From Cohaesibacter gelatinilyticus (GTDB taxonomy: Bacteria > Pseudomonadota > Alphaproteobacteria > Rhizobiales > Cohaesibacteraceae): DNA of 64,000 nt. This document shows, one piece after another, positions 42,580 through 51,424 of this stretch. Location of the stretch: positions 124,001 to 188,000 of the forward strand of contig NZ_OBEL01000006.1 in NCBI RefSeq assembly GCF_900215605.1, read 5' to 3'. Position 1 is the stretch's first letter. Each line of letters begins with the position of its first letter. The notes beneath the pieces were generated by a model. The model saw only the letters and a list, made by a program, of their open reading frames with translations, was not told the DNA's origin and searched no databases. The translations under genes and the position numbers were made by a program.

Positions 42580-43530
42580 ATGAAAAAGCTATTGCTGACC
42601 GCTGCCTTCGCCCTTTGCACCACTGTCCTACAGGCCAGCGAAGATATCGCTGATCAATATCCCGCTTCACCACTTTATTCAAAACCGGTGGAAGTCATCC
42701 CAAATGTCTTTTCCGCTATTGGTGCGACGGCCCCTCCAACCTATGAGAATTCCGGCCATAACAACAATTTGAGTTTCATCATCACCGGTCAAGGGGTCGT
42801 GGTCATCAATGGTGGCGGCGCGTATGTGTTGGCTAAAGCCCTGCACGAAGAGATCAAGCAGGTTACGGACCAACCAGTCAAACTTGTTTTTAATGAAAAT
42901 GGCCAGGGCCATGCCATGCTTGGCAACAGTTATTGGGCAGAACAGGGTGTCAAAATCGTGGCTCATAGCGAAGCCGCAGCAGAATTTGAAGAATATGGTC
43001 AGCAATCACTTGCCAATATGAAACGCCTGAACAAGGAAAAAGCAAAAGGCACAACGCTTGTTGGCCCGACTGAAACATTTGATGAGGACTATAAGGTCAC
43101 CATGGGCAGTTTCGAGATTGAGGCACGCTATCTTGGCCCTGCTCACAGCCCTGGCGATATTGTGGTCTGGTTACCGAAGCAAAGCATGGTGATCTCTGGT
43201 GACGTGGCTTTCCACGAACGCATGTTGCCAATCTTCGAGCACACGATGACAGCTGACTGGCTGGAAACATGGGACAATGAGTTCGAAAAACTGAATGCCA
43301 CCTACGTCATTCCCGGTCATGGTCACCCAACGAACATGGCCCAGGTACGTCGCTACACCAAAGGCTATCTGGAATATTTGCGCGGCAAAATCGGTGAGCA
43401 TCTGGAAAATGATGGCACACTGGCCGACGCCTATTATGTCGACCAAAGCCCCTATAAAAATCTCGATACCTTCGACGAGCTGGCGACAAAGAATGCTGGC
43501 CGCGTCTACGAGCAGATGGAATTCGAGTAA
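42580..43530 (+). CDS. Periplasmic metallo-beta-lactamase-fold protein with altered metal site (SoxH-like)
   Basis: A 316-residue protein with a Sec signal peptide (MKKLLLTAAFALCTTVLQAS). Start at 42580 follows GAGG. The fold is of the SoxH/quinoprotein-relay hydrolase kind: FSAIGATAPPTYEN, GVVVINGGGAYVLAKAL. Where the family has H-x-H-x-D-H it reads ENGQGHAMLGN, keeping only the last His; the downstream ligands GPAHSPGD, ISGDVAFHE and VIPGHGHP are conserved. So one metal site is probably lost or changed. Paired with an intact MBL protein in the same operon. Confidence 0.8.
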   Translation: MKKLLLTAAFALCTTVLQASEDIADQYPASPLYSKPVEVIPNVFSAIGATAPPTYENSGHNNNLSFIITGQGVVVINGGGAYVLAKALHEEIKQVTDQPVKLVFNENGQGHAMLGNSYWAEQGVKIVAHSEAAAEFEEYGQQSLANMKRLNKEKAKGTTLVGPTETFDEDYKVTMGSFEIEARYLGPAHSPGDIVVWLPKQSMVISGDVAFHERMLPIFEHTMTADWLETWDNEFEKLNATYVIPGHGHPTNMAQVRRYTKGYLEYLRGKIGEHLENDGTLADAYYVDQSPYKNLDTFDELATKNAGRVYEQMEFE

Positions 43531-43560
43531 GCAAGATCCAGAACCCATAATTCATCACCA

Positions 43561-43598
43561 AAAGAAGCCGGGCAATCGTATGATTGCCCGGCTTCTTT
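43561..43598. terminator. Bidirectional terminator
   Basis: AAAGAAGCCGGGCAATC and its perfect inverse around GTAT, a 17-bp stem flanked by A and T runs, between convergent genes. Confidence 0.92.
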
Positions 43599-43615
43599 GA
43601 TCACTTGAGCATCTC

Positions 43616-44668
43616 CTACGCCATAGAAGATCGATCCACCAACCATTGGGTCAACAAACCACCCATCCACATGGAGAAAATTGCCACCCAGGCAGTAATG
43701 GCAAAAACCGCACCACCAGTCACCCCTGCACCAACGGCACAACCACCAGCCAGCATGGAACCAAACCCCATCAGGAAAGCCCCTAGGAAATAACGCTCCA
43801 TCTTGGTTTCTGGCCCAAAGCGCTGTATCTCGAATTCCCCTGTTGCCAATGCCATCAAGCCAGACCCCAGAAACACGCCTGGTACCAAACCAAGCCCAAA
43901 GGTAAACACAATTTCGCGCTCATTGACCAAAGCCATCAGAGTATCGGTGGATGGCCCGGTAAAACTGACAGACTGCACGCTGATCGGCTCAAAGGAAACT
44001 TGAGCAACCTGATAAGTTAAAACCCACCCCAAAGAGACAGCAAAGCCAACCAGAACAGCGCCAATACCATGGGTCAGTCTGACAGATTTTTGTTTGGCCA
44101 ACCAGATTGCAAAGCCCAGAACTGCCAGAGAGATCAGAGCGGCCAATCCATGCCCAAGCGAGAAAACATGCAACAGATTGCGTGCTTCACCGCCATCAAC
44201 CAGCCAGAGCCCACCCACGGTCTCACGCACCGGCGCCATGAAACCGCGCAACGAGGCCTGAGCAACCAAAGTCAGAATAAGCCCCGTCACCATCGCCCTC
44301 AAATTACCGGTAGCCGACAGTACCAGCAAACGGCTGGCACAGCCTCGCGCCAAAATCATGCCGATGCCGAACATCAGACCACCAACAATCGCACCGGACA
44401 TGGAACCGGTAGCCGACAATTGCCGCGCGTCGGAAACATCAAGATATTCAAAGAAAATTGCCGCCTGAACAAACATCACGGCAGCAGAAAAGGCCAATAA
44501 CCAAAGCGCCAGTTTGGCTCCCAATTTCCGTCCGGCTGTCTCGACGATCGCAGCCCTCAAACAAAATCTGGAATGTTGCGCAGCGGCTCCAAATACCAGT
44601 CCAATCACAAGTCCGACCAGCATCATCACGGTGCTATCACCGAGTTGGTCAATTATGGCTTCCAACAT
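43616..44668 (-). CDS. YeeE/YedE-family sulfur-compound transporter
   Basis: A 350-residue inner-membrane protein with about nine helices in two similar halves. The family's Cys/Gly motifs appear as HSRFCLRAA (about 32-40), ARGCASRLL (about 107-115) and AGGCAVGAGVT near 310. Members (TsuA, SoxT) import thiosulfate. It is the last gene of the leftward sox block and a second family member (soxT) lies at 56.1 kb. Whether it shares the sox transcript is unclear because a hairpin stands in front. Confidence 0.87.
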   Translation of the reverse strand: MLEAIIDQLGDSTVMMLVGLVIGLVFGAAAQHSRFCLRAAIVETAGRKLGAKLALWLLAFSAAVMFVQAAIFFEYLDVSDARQLSATGSMSGAIVGGLMFGIGMILARGCASRLLVLSATGNLRAMVTGLILTLVAQASLRGFMAPVRETVGGLWLVDGGEARNLLHVFSLGHGLAALISLAVLGFAIWLAKQKSVRLTHGIGAVLVGFAVSLGWVLTYQVAQVSFEPISVQSVSFTGPSTDTLMALVNEREIVFTFGLGLVPGVFLGSGLMALATGEFEIQRFGPETKMERYFLGAFLMGFGSMLAGGCAVGAGVTGGAVFAITAWVAIFSMWMGGLLTQWLVDRSSMA

Positions 44669-44741
44669 AAGCCCAGTCCCTTCGCACTCCTCAAAATCGT
44701 TCCGACATTCCGACCATACGACAAAGAAGAGATGATGAAAT

Positions 44742-44771
44742 AGCGCACCCGCCCCTCAATGGGCGCGCTAC
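44742..44771 (-). terminator. Possible terminator after the DUF302 gene
   Basis: On the minus strand TAGCGC-GCCC...GGGC-GGGT-GCGCTATTT; stem with internal loop and a short T-run, 70 bp past the DUF302 stop. Confidence 0.5.
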
Positions 44772-44843
44772 TCGGTGTCCCAAACAGGCAAATCCGGGAT
44801 ACTTGCCTGTCCAAGCGAAATCCGTCCGCTCAAATCTCAAAAA

Positions 44844-45296
44844 TCATTCCGAGATTGCCTTGTTTGCAATTTCAGCAAGCAAGGCTTCAACTTCCTTCAT
44901 TGGTCCTTCAGGATAGACAGGGTGACCAATTTCCACCTTGCCATCACGTTTGGTGACAAACACCTTGTAAGGGCAATAAGCAATATTGGCTGGATCTGCT
45001 TCCATCACCTTGCGGGAGAGAACAGCCGAGCAGAAGAGAAAGATATCTGCCTTTTCAAAGATAGGCTTGGAAGAGCCGACATCTTTGGCAGTACGATTCA
45101 ACATATCACCGGTATGGCTGACATAATCAATCACCAAACCTTTATCGACAATCGCACTTTCAATGCCAAAAGTTGCATCTTCAAATGCACCATCAAAGGC
45201 ATAGGTCTTTGCTGCCTCACCTGCCTGGGCAACACTGGCACCAAGCGCCAAACCCAAAGCAGCTCCCAGAATTTTGAGGCTTGCTGACTTTTTCAT
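44844..45296 (-). CDS. Secreted DUF302 protein
   Basis: A 150-residue protein with signal peptide (cleavage near VAQAGE, about residue 24) and a DUF302 domain: EDATFGIESAIVDKGLVIDYV, then FCSAVLSRKVMEADPANIAYCPY. Two Cys (in FCSA and YCPY) are conserved in such sox-linked members. DUF302 proteins accompany flavocytochrome c and sox genes; a role in handling sulfur or electrons in the periplasm is inference. It lies 94 bp after soxF in the same direction. Confidence 0.85.
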   Translation of the reverse strand: MKKSASLKILGAALGLALGASVAQAGEAAKTYAFDGAFEDATFGIESAIVDKGLVIDYVSHTGDMLNRTAKDVGSSKPIFEKADIFLFCSAVLSRKVMEADPANIAYCPYKVFVTKRDGKVEIGHPVYPEGPMKEVEALLAEIANKAISE

Positions 45297-45390
45297 TGTT
45301 CAATTCCTTTTACTGATTGAGGGACAGTTATCTTCTTGAATCCCGATCAGAACGGCACTCATACCAAGCGCCGCCCCGACAAATGGTTGC

Positions 45391-46659
45391 TTAGCCGAAC
45401 ATGTCCTTGGTGATGCCAGCATACCAGCCCTGCGATTCCTTGTAATTGTTCGCACGGGTGGCAGCATCTTCACCAGTCTTAGAAATAAAACCCGAGACCT
45501 TGGCAATTTTCTCATCGGTCGCCTTGTAGCTTGCACCGACCTTGACACCATCGTCAGTGTCAATCAATGACCAACAGGTATTCGAGAATTTCGCCGGAAA
45601 GACTTTGGAACCGGTCAATTCACCACGAATGGCATTGGCACAAACCTTGGCCTGACTATTCGCTGCAAAGCCGGACTTTGGCATGTCACCTTGCATGGCT
45701 GCATCACCCAGCACATAAACATCCTTGTCAGCCTTGGACGACATATCCTTGGCATTCACAGGAGCCCAACGGCCATCAGATACACCAGCCAGTTCAGCAA
45801 TACGTCCAGCCTTCATGGCCGGGATCACATTGCAGACATCTACCTTGGTCACTTCCCCATCAATGGAAACGGTCATCTCATCGGCATTGACGGACACCTT
45901 GTCGCCACCAAAATCAGGTCCCACCCAATCGACCATGCCTTCATAATGATTGTTCCAACCTTCCTGGAACAATGCCATCTTGGAGAATTTGGGCTTCGGA
46001 TCAGCGATCAGAATCTTGGCGGTTGGATTGTGCTGCTTAAGCAGATGCGCCACCATGGAAATCCGCTCATATGGCCCGGGAGGGCAACGGAATGGGTTTG
46101 GTGGAGCCACCATGGCAAAGACACCACCAGCAGGCATGGCCATCAACTGAGCTTTCAATAACTCGGTTTGAGATCCGGCCTTATACGCGTGAGGCATTTT
46201 GTTCTGGGCTGAAACATCCCATCCTTCGACAGCGCCAGAAACAAAATCAATCCCCGGAGAAATGATCAACTTGTCATACGGCACTTGCGCACCACCGGCC
46301 AGGCTAACCACCTTCTTCTCCCGATCCACACCAATAGCCCAATCATGAACAACATTGATGCCATAACCAGATGCCAGTGTTCCATAAGAATGGGCAATGG
46401 AACTCAAATCGCGGAACCCACCGATATAGAGGTTGGAAAAGAAACAGGTATAGTAGCTGCGGCTTGGCTCGATCAGAGTTACATCCAATGCCCCCTTGCT
46501 ATCCTTTGCCAGATAACGGGCAGCCGTTGCACCGCCAGCGCCGCCGCCAATCACAACCACCTTGGGTTTTCCATTTCCCTTTGCAAAGACCTGCGGCGCC
46601 GCAAGTGTAGATGCAGCAACTGCAGCACCACCAATAAATACACGTCTGTTTAGTTTCAT
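45391..46659 (-). CDS. soxF: SoxF/FccB flavoprotein (sulfide dehydrogenase subunit)
   Basis: A 422-residue flavoprotein with a twin-arginine signal (NRRVFIGGAAVAAS). The FAD site is VVVIGGGAGGATAARYL (about 35-50) and a second nucleotide element is DVYVLGDAAM near 315. Cys residues in the YYTCFFS and FRCPPGPYE blocks fit the redox pair of flavocytochrome c sulfide dehydrogenases. With the diheme cytochrome encoded just before it, it would oxidise sulfide in the periplasm. In Paracoccus soxEF follow soxD as here. Confidence 0.92.
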   Translation of the reverse strand: MKLNRRVFIGGAAVAASTLAAPQVFAKGNGKPKVVVIGGGAGGATAARYLAKDSKGALDVTLIEPSRSYYTCFFSNLYIGGFRDLSSIAHSYGTLASGYGINVVHDWAIGVDREKKVVSLAGGAQVPYDKLIISPGIDFVSGAVEGWDVSAQNKMPHAYKAGSQTELLKAQLMAMPAGGVFAMVAPPNPFRCPPGPYERISMVAHLLKQHNPTAKILIADPKPKFSKMALFQEGWNNHYEGMVDWVGPDFGGDKVSVNADEMTVSIDGEVTKVDVCNVIPAMKAGRIAELAGVSDGRWAPVNAKDMSSKADKDVYVLGDAAMQGDMPKSGFAANSQAKVCANAIRGELTGSKVFPAKFSNTCWSLIDTDDGVKVGASYKATDEKIAKVSGFISKTGEDAATRANNYKESQGWYAGITKDMFG

Positions 46660-46689
46660 ATCATTTCCTCCCTAATCAATTCTTCGAAA

Positions 46690-47406
46690 TCAGTTTTCTA
46701 CATCGCGAAAAAACGCTGCCAGAGATGCAATTTCATCATCTGACAGCCGCCCTGCAATCATCTGCATGACCGGGTGCTTGCGCACCTTCTTCTTGTAAGC
46801 ATGCATCGCCATTACAAAGTCATCTTCCGGCCAGGACACAATGGACGGCACGCCATCATCCTGACCACTCGTCTGGTGACAAGCCGTACATTCACCCGAT
46901 AGATATTCGCCATATTCCGGGTCACCTTTCAGCGCCAGGATAGCCGGATCCAGATCATGGCCAGCATCTGATGTAGTCGGATCGGCTTCCGGAATATCAG
47001 CAGGATTGTCTGAGAATGTGCGCAGATAAGCAAGTAGATCCTCGCGGTCTTGCGGATCTTTCATGCCTCGAAAATTCATACGGGTGCCGGAAACCAGATT
47101 TTTTGGATTCTCAATATAGGCAGACAGATTATCAGCATGCCATTCAAGTCCGCCAGCGGCGGCCCGCTTGATCCCCTTGGAATATTTGAAACCCTCAATG
47201 GAAGCGGCGCGACGGCCAAATAGCATGTTCAGATGAGGACCAACCCTGTTCTTGGCACCCTTGCCAATCTGATGGCAAGCCCTGCACTTTTTGAAAAGCT
47301 TGCGTCCTTTTTCCTTGTCGCCCAACTCAACTGCAAAAGCCGGTTGCCCAAAACCGAGAAAAATTCCGATCGAAACCATCAGAAAAAGACGCAAGCCGCT
47401 CACCAT
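46690..47406 (-). CDS. soxE: SoxE diheme cytochrome c
   Basis: A 238-residue periplasmic cytochrome with two CxxCH sites: CRACH at 41-45 and CTACH at 173-177. The first domain resembles class I cytochrome c (GPHLNMLFGRRAAS, GTRMNFRGM with the axial Met), the second is FccA-like. A signal peptide is in residues 1-25. I start at 47406 (ATG, AGGA upstream); the frame reaches 47469. It passes electrons from SoxF. The start is 31 bp upstream of soxF in the direction of transcription, after a 295-bp gap behind soxD. Confidence 0.88.
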   Translation of the reverse strand: MVSGLRLFLMVSIGIFLGFGQPAFAVELGDKEKGRKLFKKCRACHQIGKGAKNRVGPHLNMLFGRRAASIEGFKYSKGIKRAAAGGLEWHADNLSAYIENPKNLVSGTRMNFRGMKDPQDREDLLAYLRTFSDNPADIPEADPTTSDAGHDLDPAILALKGDPEYGEYLSGECTACHQTSGQDDGVPSIVSWPEDDFVMAMHAYKKKVRKHPVMQMIAGRLSDDEIASLAAFFRDVEN

Positions 47407-47701
47407 AACTGCAGATCCTATTATTGTTGAACGCCTGACATGTCTGGTCGAATATTGTGCCCAAGACAATGTGGCACTCCCCCCTGAAATTCTCGTTACC
47501 GGTGCGGAGAGATTTGGCAGATTGCCTGGTCAGTTACGAAGCCATCCAACCTGCCAAATCCTCCAAAAGGTCGAAAAGACATCCCCCGACATCTTTCAAA
47601 CCCGCCAATTGCCTTGCCCATCCCTCCTTGGTCAAAACTCATGGCTATTGATCGGCAGTCGCAGAACCGCGCCCGCCGATCAGATACTTCCGATGACAGC
47701 T
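47407..47701. other. 295-bp structured gap between soxD and soxE
   Basis: No convincing gene (a 47-codon frame near 47,600 on the minus strand shows no family). It has an 8-bp perfect stem TGATCGGC (47649-47656) / GCCGATCA (47675-47682) just after soxD, and a 10-bp perfect stem GATTTGGCAG (47511-47520) / CTGCCAAATC (47551-47560). These may set the ratio of soxE/soxF message. Confidence 0.45.
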
Positions 47702-48346
47702 TTATTCCAAAGCCCCGCCACCTTCTTCCGGTGTCACATCCACGATGACGGCACGCTTGGTGATCTCAACACTTTTCTTGCATTCTTTCATGCAAGGCTC
47801 ACCGGTAAACTCCTTGAGTTCCTTGTCGGCGCGATCATCCATGAAGAAGTTTTCTTCATTTTCCAACTTGATGGTTTTGAAATTCTCATCGCTGAGCTCA
47901 AACTCATCATCCACCACATCATTCATGTTCAGAAGATAGGCAGTAATCGCATAGACCTCATCCGGTTCCAGCGTCTGAGCCGCACCAAAAGGCATCGCCC
48001 GTTGGATATAGTCGAACAAGGTAGAAGCATACGGCCAGTAGGAGCCGATTGTCTTGACAGGACGCTCATCTTTCAACGAACCGTGACCACCCGAAAGAAC
48101 CGGCCAGCGATCAACACCTTCACCAAAGTCACCATGGCAGGAAGCGCAATTGTCGATGAACAATTCTTCGCCCATCTCCACATTGCCCTTGCCTTTTGGC
48201 AGACCGGTGCCATCAGGACGCACATCAATGTCCCAGGCTTTCACTTCATCCGGCGTAGCCTCACGACCAAGGCCATATTTACCTGCAGCAACCGCAGGCG
48301 TTGCCAACAGGGAGGCAACGACAAATGCTTTAAGAAATTTCGACAT
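47702..48346 (-). CDS. soxD: SoxD c-type cytochrome, short single-heme form
   Basis: A 214-residue exported cytochrome with one CxxCH (CASCH, 67-71) and signal peptide up to about residue 21. IDVRPDGTGLPKGKGNVEMGEELF and YPYASTLFDYIQRAMPFG-type blocks (here YASTLFDYIQRAMPFG) are SoxD hallmarks. Paracoccus SoxD is a longer diheme protein; this one lacks a second CxxCH and has only CMKECKK near the end. It accepts electrons from SoxC. The start lies inside soxC (17-bp overlap). Confidence 0.9.
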   Translation of the reverse strand: MSKFLKAFVVASLLATPAVAAGKYGLGREATPDEVKAWDIDVRPDGTGLPKGKGNVEMGEELFIDNCASCHGDFGEGVDRWPVLSGGHGSLKDERPVKTIGSYWPYASTLFDYIQRAMPFGAAQTLEPDEVYAITAYLLNMNDVVDDEFELSDENFKTIKLENEENFFMDDRADKELKEFTGEPCMKECKKSVEITKRAVIVDVTPEEGGGALE

Positions 48347-49598
48347 TTTCCGCTTTCCCTTCTTCGTCAATCGCCCAGGTCTGGATGCCGTTATTGTGAT
48401 AGATGGAGTTCACACCGCGATGTTTACGCAACTGATCTTTGGTCGGCTGGACATAACCGGTGCTGTCATGAGCACGGCTCTGCAGCAGCAATGGCTTTCC
48501 ATCCCAGTCAAACTCGAAATAGAAACGATGCATGGATTTATCCAGACTCGGTCCGGAAATCCGCGCTTGATGCCAGGTAATGCCACCATCAATGGTCACA
48601 TCCACACGCGGGATGGTACCGCGTCCTGACCAGGCAAGACCTGTAATGACAGTCGGCCCCTTCTTATGGGTCAATGGTGCCTGCGGGCTTGGATTGGTAA
48701 TGACGGATTTTGCATCCATCTCCCAGGTAAAGCGACGGGCCTTACCATTCTCAAGCAAATCAGTATATTTGGAGGTCTCTTCGCGGTGATGCCAAGGCTG
48801 GTCACCCACTTCCAGACGGCGTAGCCATTTCACCCACATATTGCCTTCCCAACCGGGAACAACAAGACGAACAGGATAACCCTGCTCAGGACGTAGTGCT
48901 TCACCATTCATCTTGAAGGCAACAAGGCAATCATCCAGCGCTTTTTCCATTGGAATGGAGCGGGTCATACCAGATGCATCAGCACCTTCTGCCAGCAACC
49001 ATTTACCGGATGGTTTGACGCCTGCTTCTTCCAAAAGCGTACGCAGTTTCACACCGGTATACATGACGTTGTGGATCATGCCATGTGTGAACTGACAGCC
49101 ATTGAGCTGTGCACCACGCCATTCCATACCGGAGTTGGCCGCGCATTCCAGGAAGTAGACATGGTTCTCACGCGGGAAGCGCATCAGATCTTCCATGGTG
49201 AAAACCAACTGACGATCAACCAGACCGTTGATCATCAAACGATGTTCTTTTGGATCGATATGCGCAGTGCCGCCATGATGGCGTTCAAAGGCCAGACCAT
49301 TCGGCGTAATGATGCCGTCCAGCTCATGCAACGGAGTAAAGTTGATGGAAGAAACCGGATCCGCAGTCAACCACTCAACCGTGCGACGCTTCACATGCTC
49401 TTCAAACTCGGATGGCTTGCCATATGGCATCACATCCACACCATCACCAAGCTCGCTATTCCAAGGCTGAACTTCGGTAATCACCTTCTCACCGGCAGCA
49501 AGTGCAGCCCCTGTAGAAAGGGCTCCTGCGCTGGTGGCGAGCGCACCTTTCATAAAGGCGCGACGCGATGGCTTTTTGCCTTTAAAAATTACAGACAT
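48330..49598 (-). CDS. soxC: SoxC sulfane dehydrogenase molybdenum subunit
   Basis: A 422-residue protein of the sulfite-oxidase fold, Tat-exported (SRRAFMKGAL). The Mo-ligand Cys is C152 in YFLECAANSG; HHGG near 107 and the C-terminal dimerisation domain (GRGTIPRVDVTIDGGITW) are as in the family. With SoxD it removes the sulfane sulfur bound to SoxYZ, so the full thiosulfate pathway without sulfur storage is predicted. Confidence 0.95.
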   Translation of the reverse strand: MSVIFKGKKPSRRAFMKGALATSAGALSTGAALAAGEKVITEVQPWNSELGDGVDVMPYGKPSEFEEHVKRRTVEWLTADPVSSINFTPLHELDGIITPNGLAFERHHGGTAHIDPKEHRLMINGLVDRQLVFTMEDLMRFPRENHVYFLECAANSGMEWRGAQLNGCQFTHGMIHNVMYTGVKLRTLLEEAGVKPSGKWLLAEGADASGMTRSIPMEKALDDCLVAFKMNGEALRPEQGYPVRLVVPGWEGNMWVKWLRRLEVGDQPWHHREETSKYTDLLENGKARRFTWEMDAKSVITNPSPQAPLTHKKGPTVITGLAWSGRGTIPRVDVTIDGGITWHQARISGPSLDKSMHRFYFEFDWDGKPLLLQSRAHDSTGYVQPTKDQLRKHRGVNSIYHNNGIQTWAIDEEGKAENVEIS

Positions 49599-49621
49599 AA
49601 ATTATGTCTCCTTCCTCGTCC

Positions 49622-51319
49622 TCAAACGCCAACAACCTTGACGTTGCTCTCCCCTGAGACGCTCACAGTCCCTTTCTTGCGGATGAAGCTCTCTACAACA
49701 TCCCAGATTTGCGGCCCTTCGGTGCCTTCGTTCACGCTGGCCCAACCGGCAACCCAATATTCCTTGGAAGCTTCTATCTTCTCGCCAGTCTTGGTCAGCG
49801 TCAGATCAGAAATACGCTTGCCTTGCGGTTTGGAAATATCACAGGTGAAATTCAAACCACCGGTCCGAACCATGTCACCGCCTTGCTGGTAATATGGATC
49901 CGGGTTGAAGATATTGTCGGCCACATCTTCCAAAATCACATGGATGAACTCGCCAGTCATTTTGGTGCGATAGGCTTCGCCATAGGACATGGAGGTCACG
50001 TTGAACAGATCCTCACGGGTAATATCCTGACCTGGCAGAATGCTTGGTCCCCAACGCACGCCCGGTGACATGGAAATATCTGCTTCGCGCTCTTCGATCA
50101 GAGCCTCACAAATCAGATCATCCCAGGTACCAGAGAAGTTGCCACGGCGATAAAGAAGGCTATCGGACTTGCCGATCACTTCTTCCAATTCTTTCTTGTA
50201 TGGTGCCCGCTGCTCATCAATCAGTTTGGTAATGACAGGATCCGGTGCAATCACATCAGAGAAGACCGGGATCAGCTTATGCTTGATGCCCATCATCTTG
50301 CCATTGCGAATATCCAGATCGATACGGCTGACAAATTTGCCATTGGAGCCAGATGCCACGATATAGGTTTTCTCGATCAGCACTGGCTCCGGCAACGCAT
50401 CATGGGTGTGACCAGACAGGATGACATCAATACCCTTGACACGAGACGCCATTTTCTTGTCCACGTCAAAACCGTTGTGAGACAGGCAGACCACGCATTC
50501 AGCACCAGCAGCGCGAACTTCGTCGACCATTTCCTGCATATTCTCGTCACGAATACCGAAGCTGTATTCAGGGAACATCCAGCGCGGATTGGCGATTGGC
50601 ATATAAGGAAATGCCTGACCGATAACGGCAACCTTCACGCCGCCACGCTCAAAGAATTTGTATGGCTTGAACAGTTCGGCAGGCTCATCCCACTCGGCAT
50701 CAAAGATATTTTGACCAAGAGCCGCAAAAGGCAAACCTTCCACAATCTCGTTCACACGCTCGGAACCAAGAGTAAATTCCCAATGGAAGGTCATGGCATC
50801 CGGCTTCAATGCATTCATCACATTGACCATGTCCTGACCTTCTGTCTTGTAACAGGTCAGCGAGCCATGCCAGGTATCACCACCATCCAGCAGCAAGGCA
50901 TCAGGACGATCCGCGCGGATGGAATTGATGATGGTGGAAACGCGATCCAAACCACCAACCTTGCCATAACTCTTGGCAAGGGAGGAGAAATCTTCATAGG
51001 TCAGTGCATATTGAGCAGGTGTACCCTCACCAACGCCATAAGCTTTGCGGAAATCTGCCCCTGTCAGATGCGGTACATGACCCTTGTTCGACCCGACACC
51101 GATATTGATTTCCGGCTCACGGAAATAGATTGGCATCATTTGGGCATGAATATCAGTCACGTGAATGATGGAAACATTGCCAAATGTGTCAAATTCCAAA
51201 AGCTGGTCTTGGGTCAGGGCTTGCTGGGCAGCAACTTTGGCCCAGGCGCCAAAGCCCGACAGACCATAAAGCGATGCAGCTGCCATACTTACCTGGAGAA
51301 AATCGCGACGGGAAATCAT
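49622..51319 (-). CDS. soxB: SoxB thiosulfohydrolase
   Basis: A 565-residue dinuclear manganese enzyme with Tat signal (ISRRDFLQVS). The 5'-nucleotidase-like metal motifs are HVTDIHAQ (53-60), DGGDTWHGS (about 150, with the signature Thr/Trp/His) and SGHTHDALPEP near 300. SoxB hydrolyses sulfate from cysteine-bound thiosulfonate on SoxYZ. A terminator-like hairpin lies between it and soxA. Confidence 0.96.
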   Translation of the reverse strand: MISRRDFLQVSMAAASLYGLSGFGAWAKVAAQQALTQDQLLEFDTFGNVSIIHVTDIHAQMMPIYFREPEINIGVGSNKGHVPHLTGADFRKAYGVGEGTPAQYALTYEDFSSLAKSYGKVGGLDRVSTIINSIRADRPDALLLDGGDTWHGSLTCYKTEGQDMVNVMNALKPDAMTFHWEFTLGSERVNEIVEGLPFAALGQNIFDAEWDEPAELFKPYKFFERGGVKVAVIGQAFPYMPIANPRWMFPEYSFGIRDENMQEMVDEVRAAGAECVVCLSHNGFDVDKKMASRVKGIDVILSGHTHDALPEPVLIEKTYIVASGSNGKFVSRIDLDIRNGKMMGIKHKLIPVFSDVIAPDPVITKLIDEQRAPYKKELEEVIGKSDSLLYRRGNFSGTWDDLICEALIEEREADISMSPGVRWGPSILPGQDITREDLFNVTSMSYGEAYRTKMTGEFIHVILEDVADNIFNPDPYYQQGGDMVRTGGLNFTCDISKPQGKRISDLTLTKTGEKIEASKEYWVAGWASVNEGTEGPQIWDVVESFIRKKGTVSVSGESNVKVVGV

Positions 51320-51383
51320 CAGCCATTATCCTGAAGTCTTAATGCGACATATGCGCATTTTTGAATTTGTTTAGTTACGAAAA

Positions 51384-51412
51384 GTCCCGTGCTGCCACCG
51401 GCAACACGGGAC
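51384..51412 (-). terminator. Internal terminator/attenuator between soxA and soxB
   Basis: On the minus strand GTCCCGTGTTGCC, GGT, GGCAGCACGGGAC pair over 13 bp (one G-T type mismatch), followed by TTTT. It lies in a 105-bp gap, 12 bp past the soxA stop and 64 bp before the soxB start, and would raise XYZA over BCD levels. Confidence 0.75.
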
Positions 51413-51424
51413 ATCTCACATTGA

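Noticed and set aside
48330-48370. Frameshift between soxC and soxD
   Set aside because: The 17-bp overlap is explained by soxD starting at 48346 inside soxC; both products are complete.
50279-51334. Rightward 351-codon frame
   Set aside because: Antisense to soxB, which is intact and conserved.
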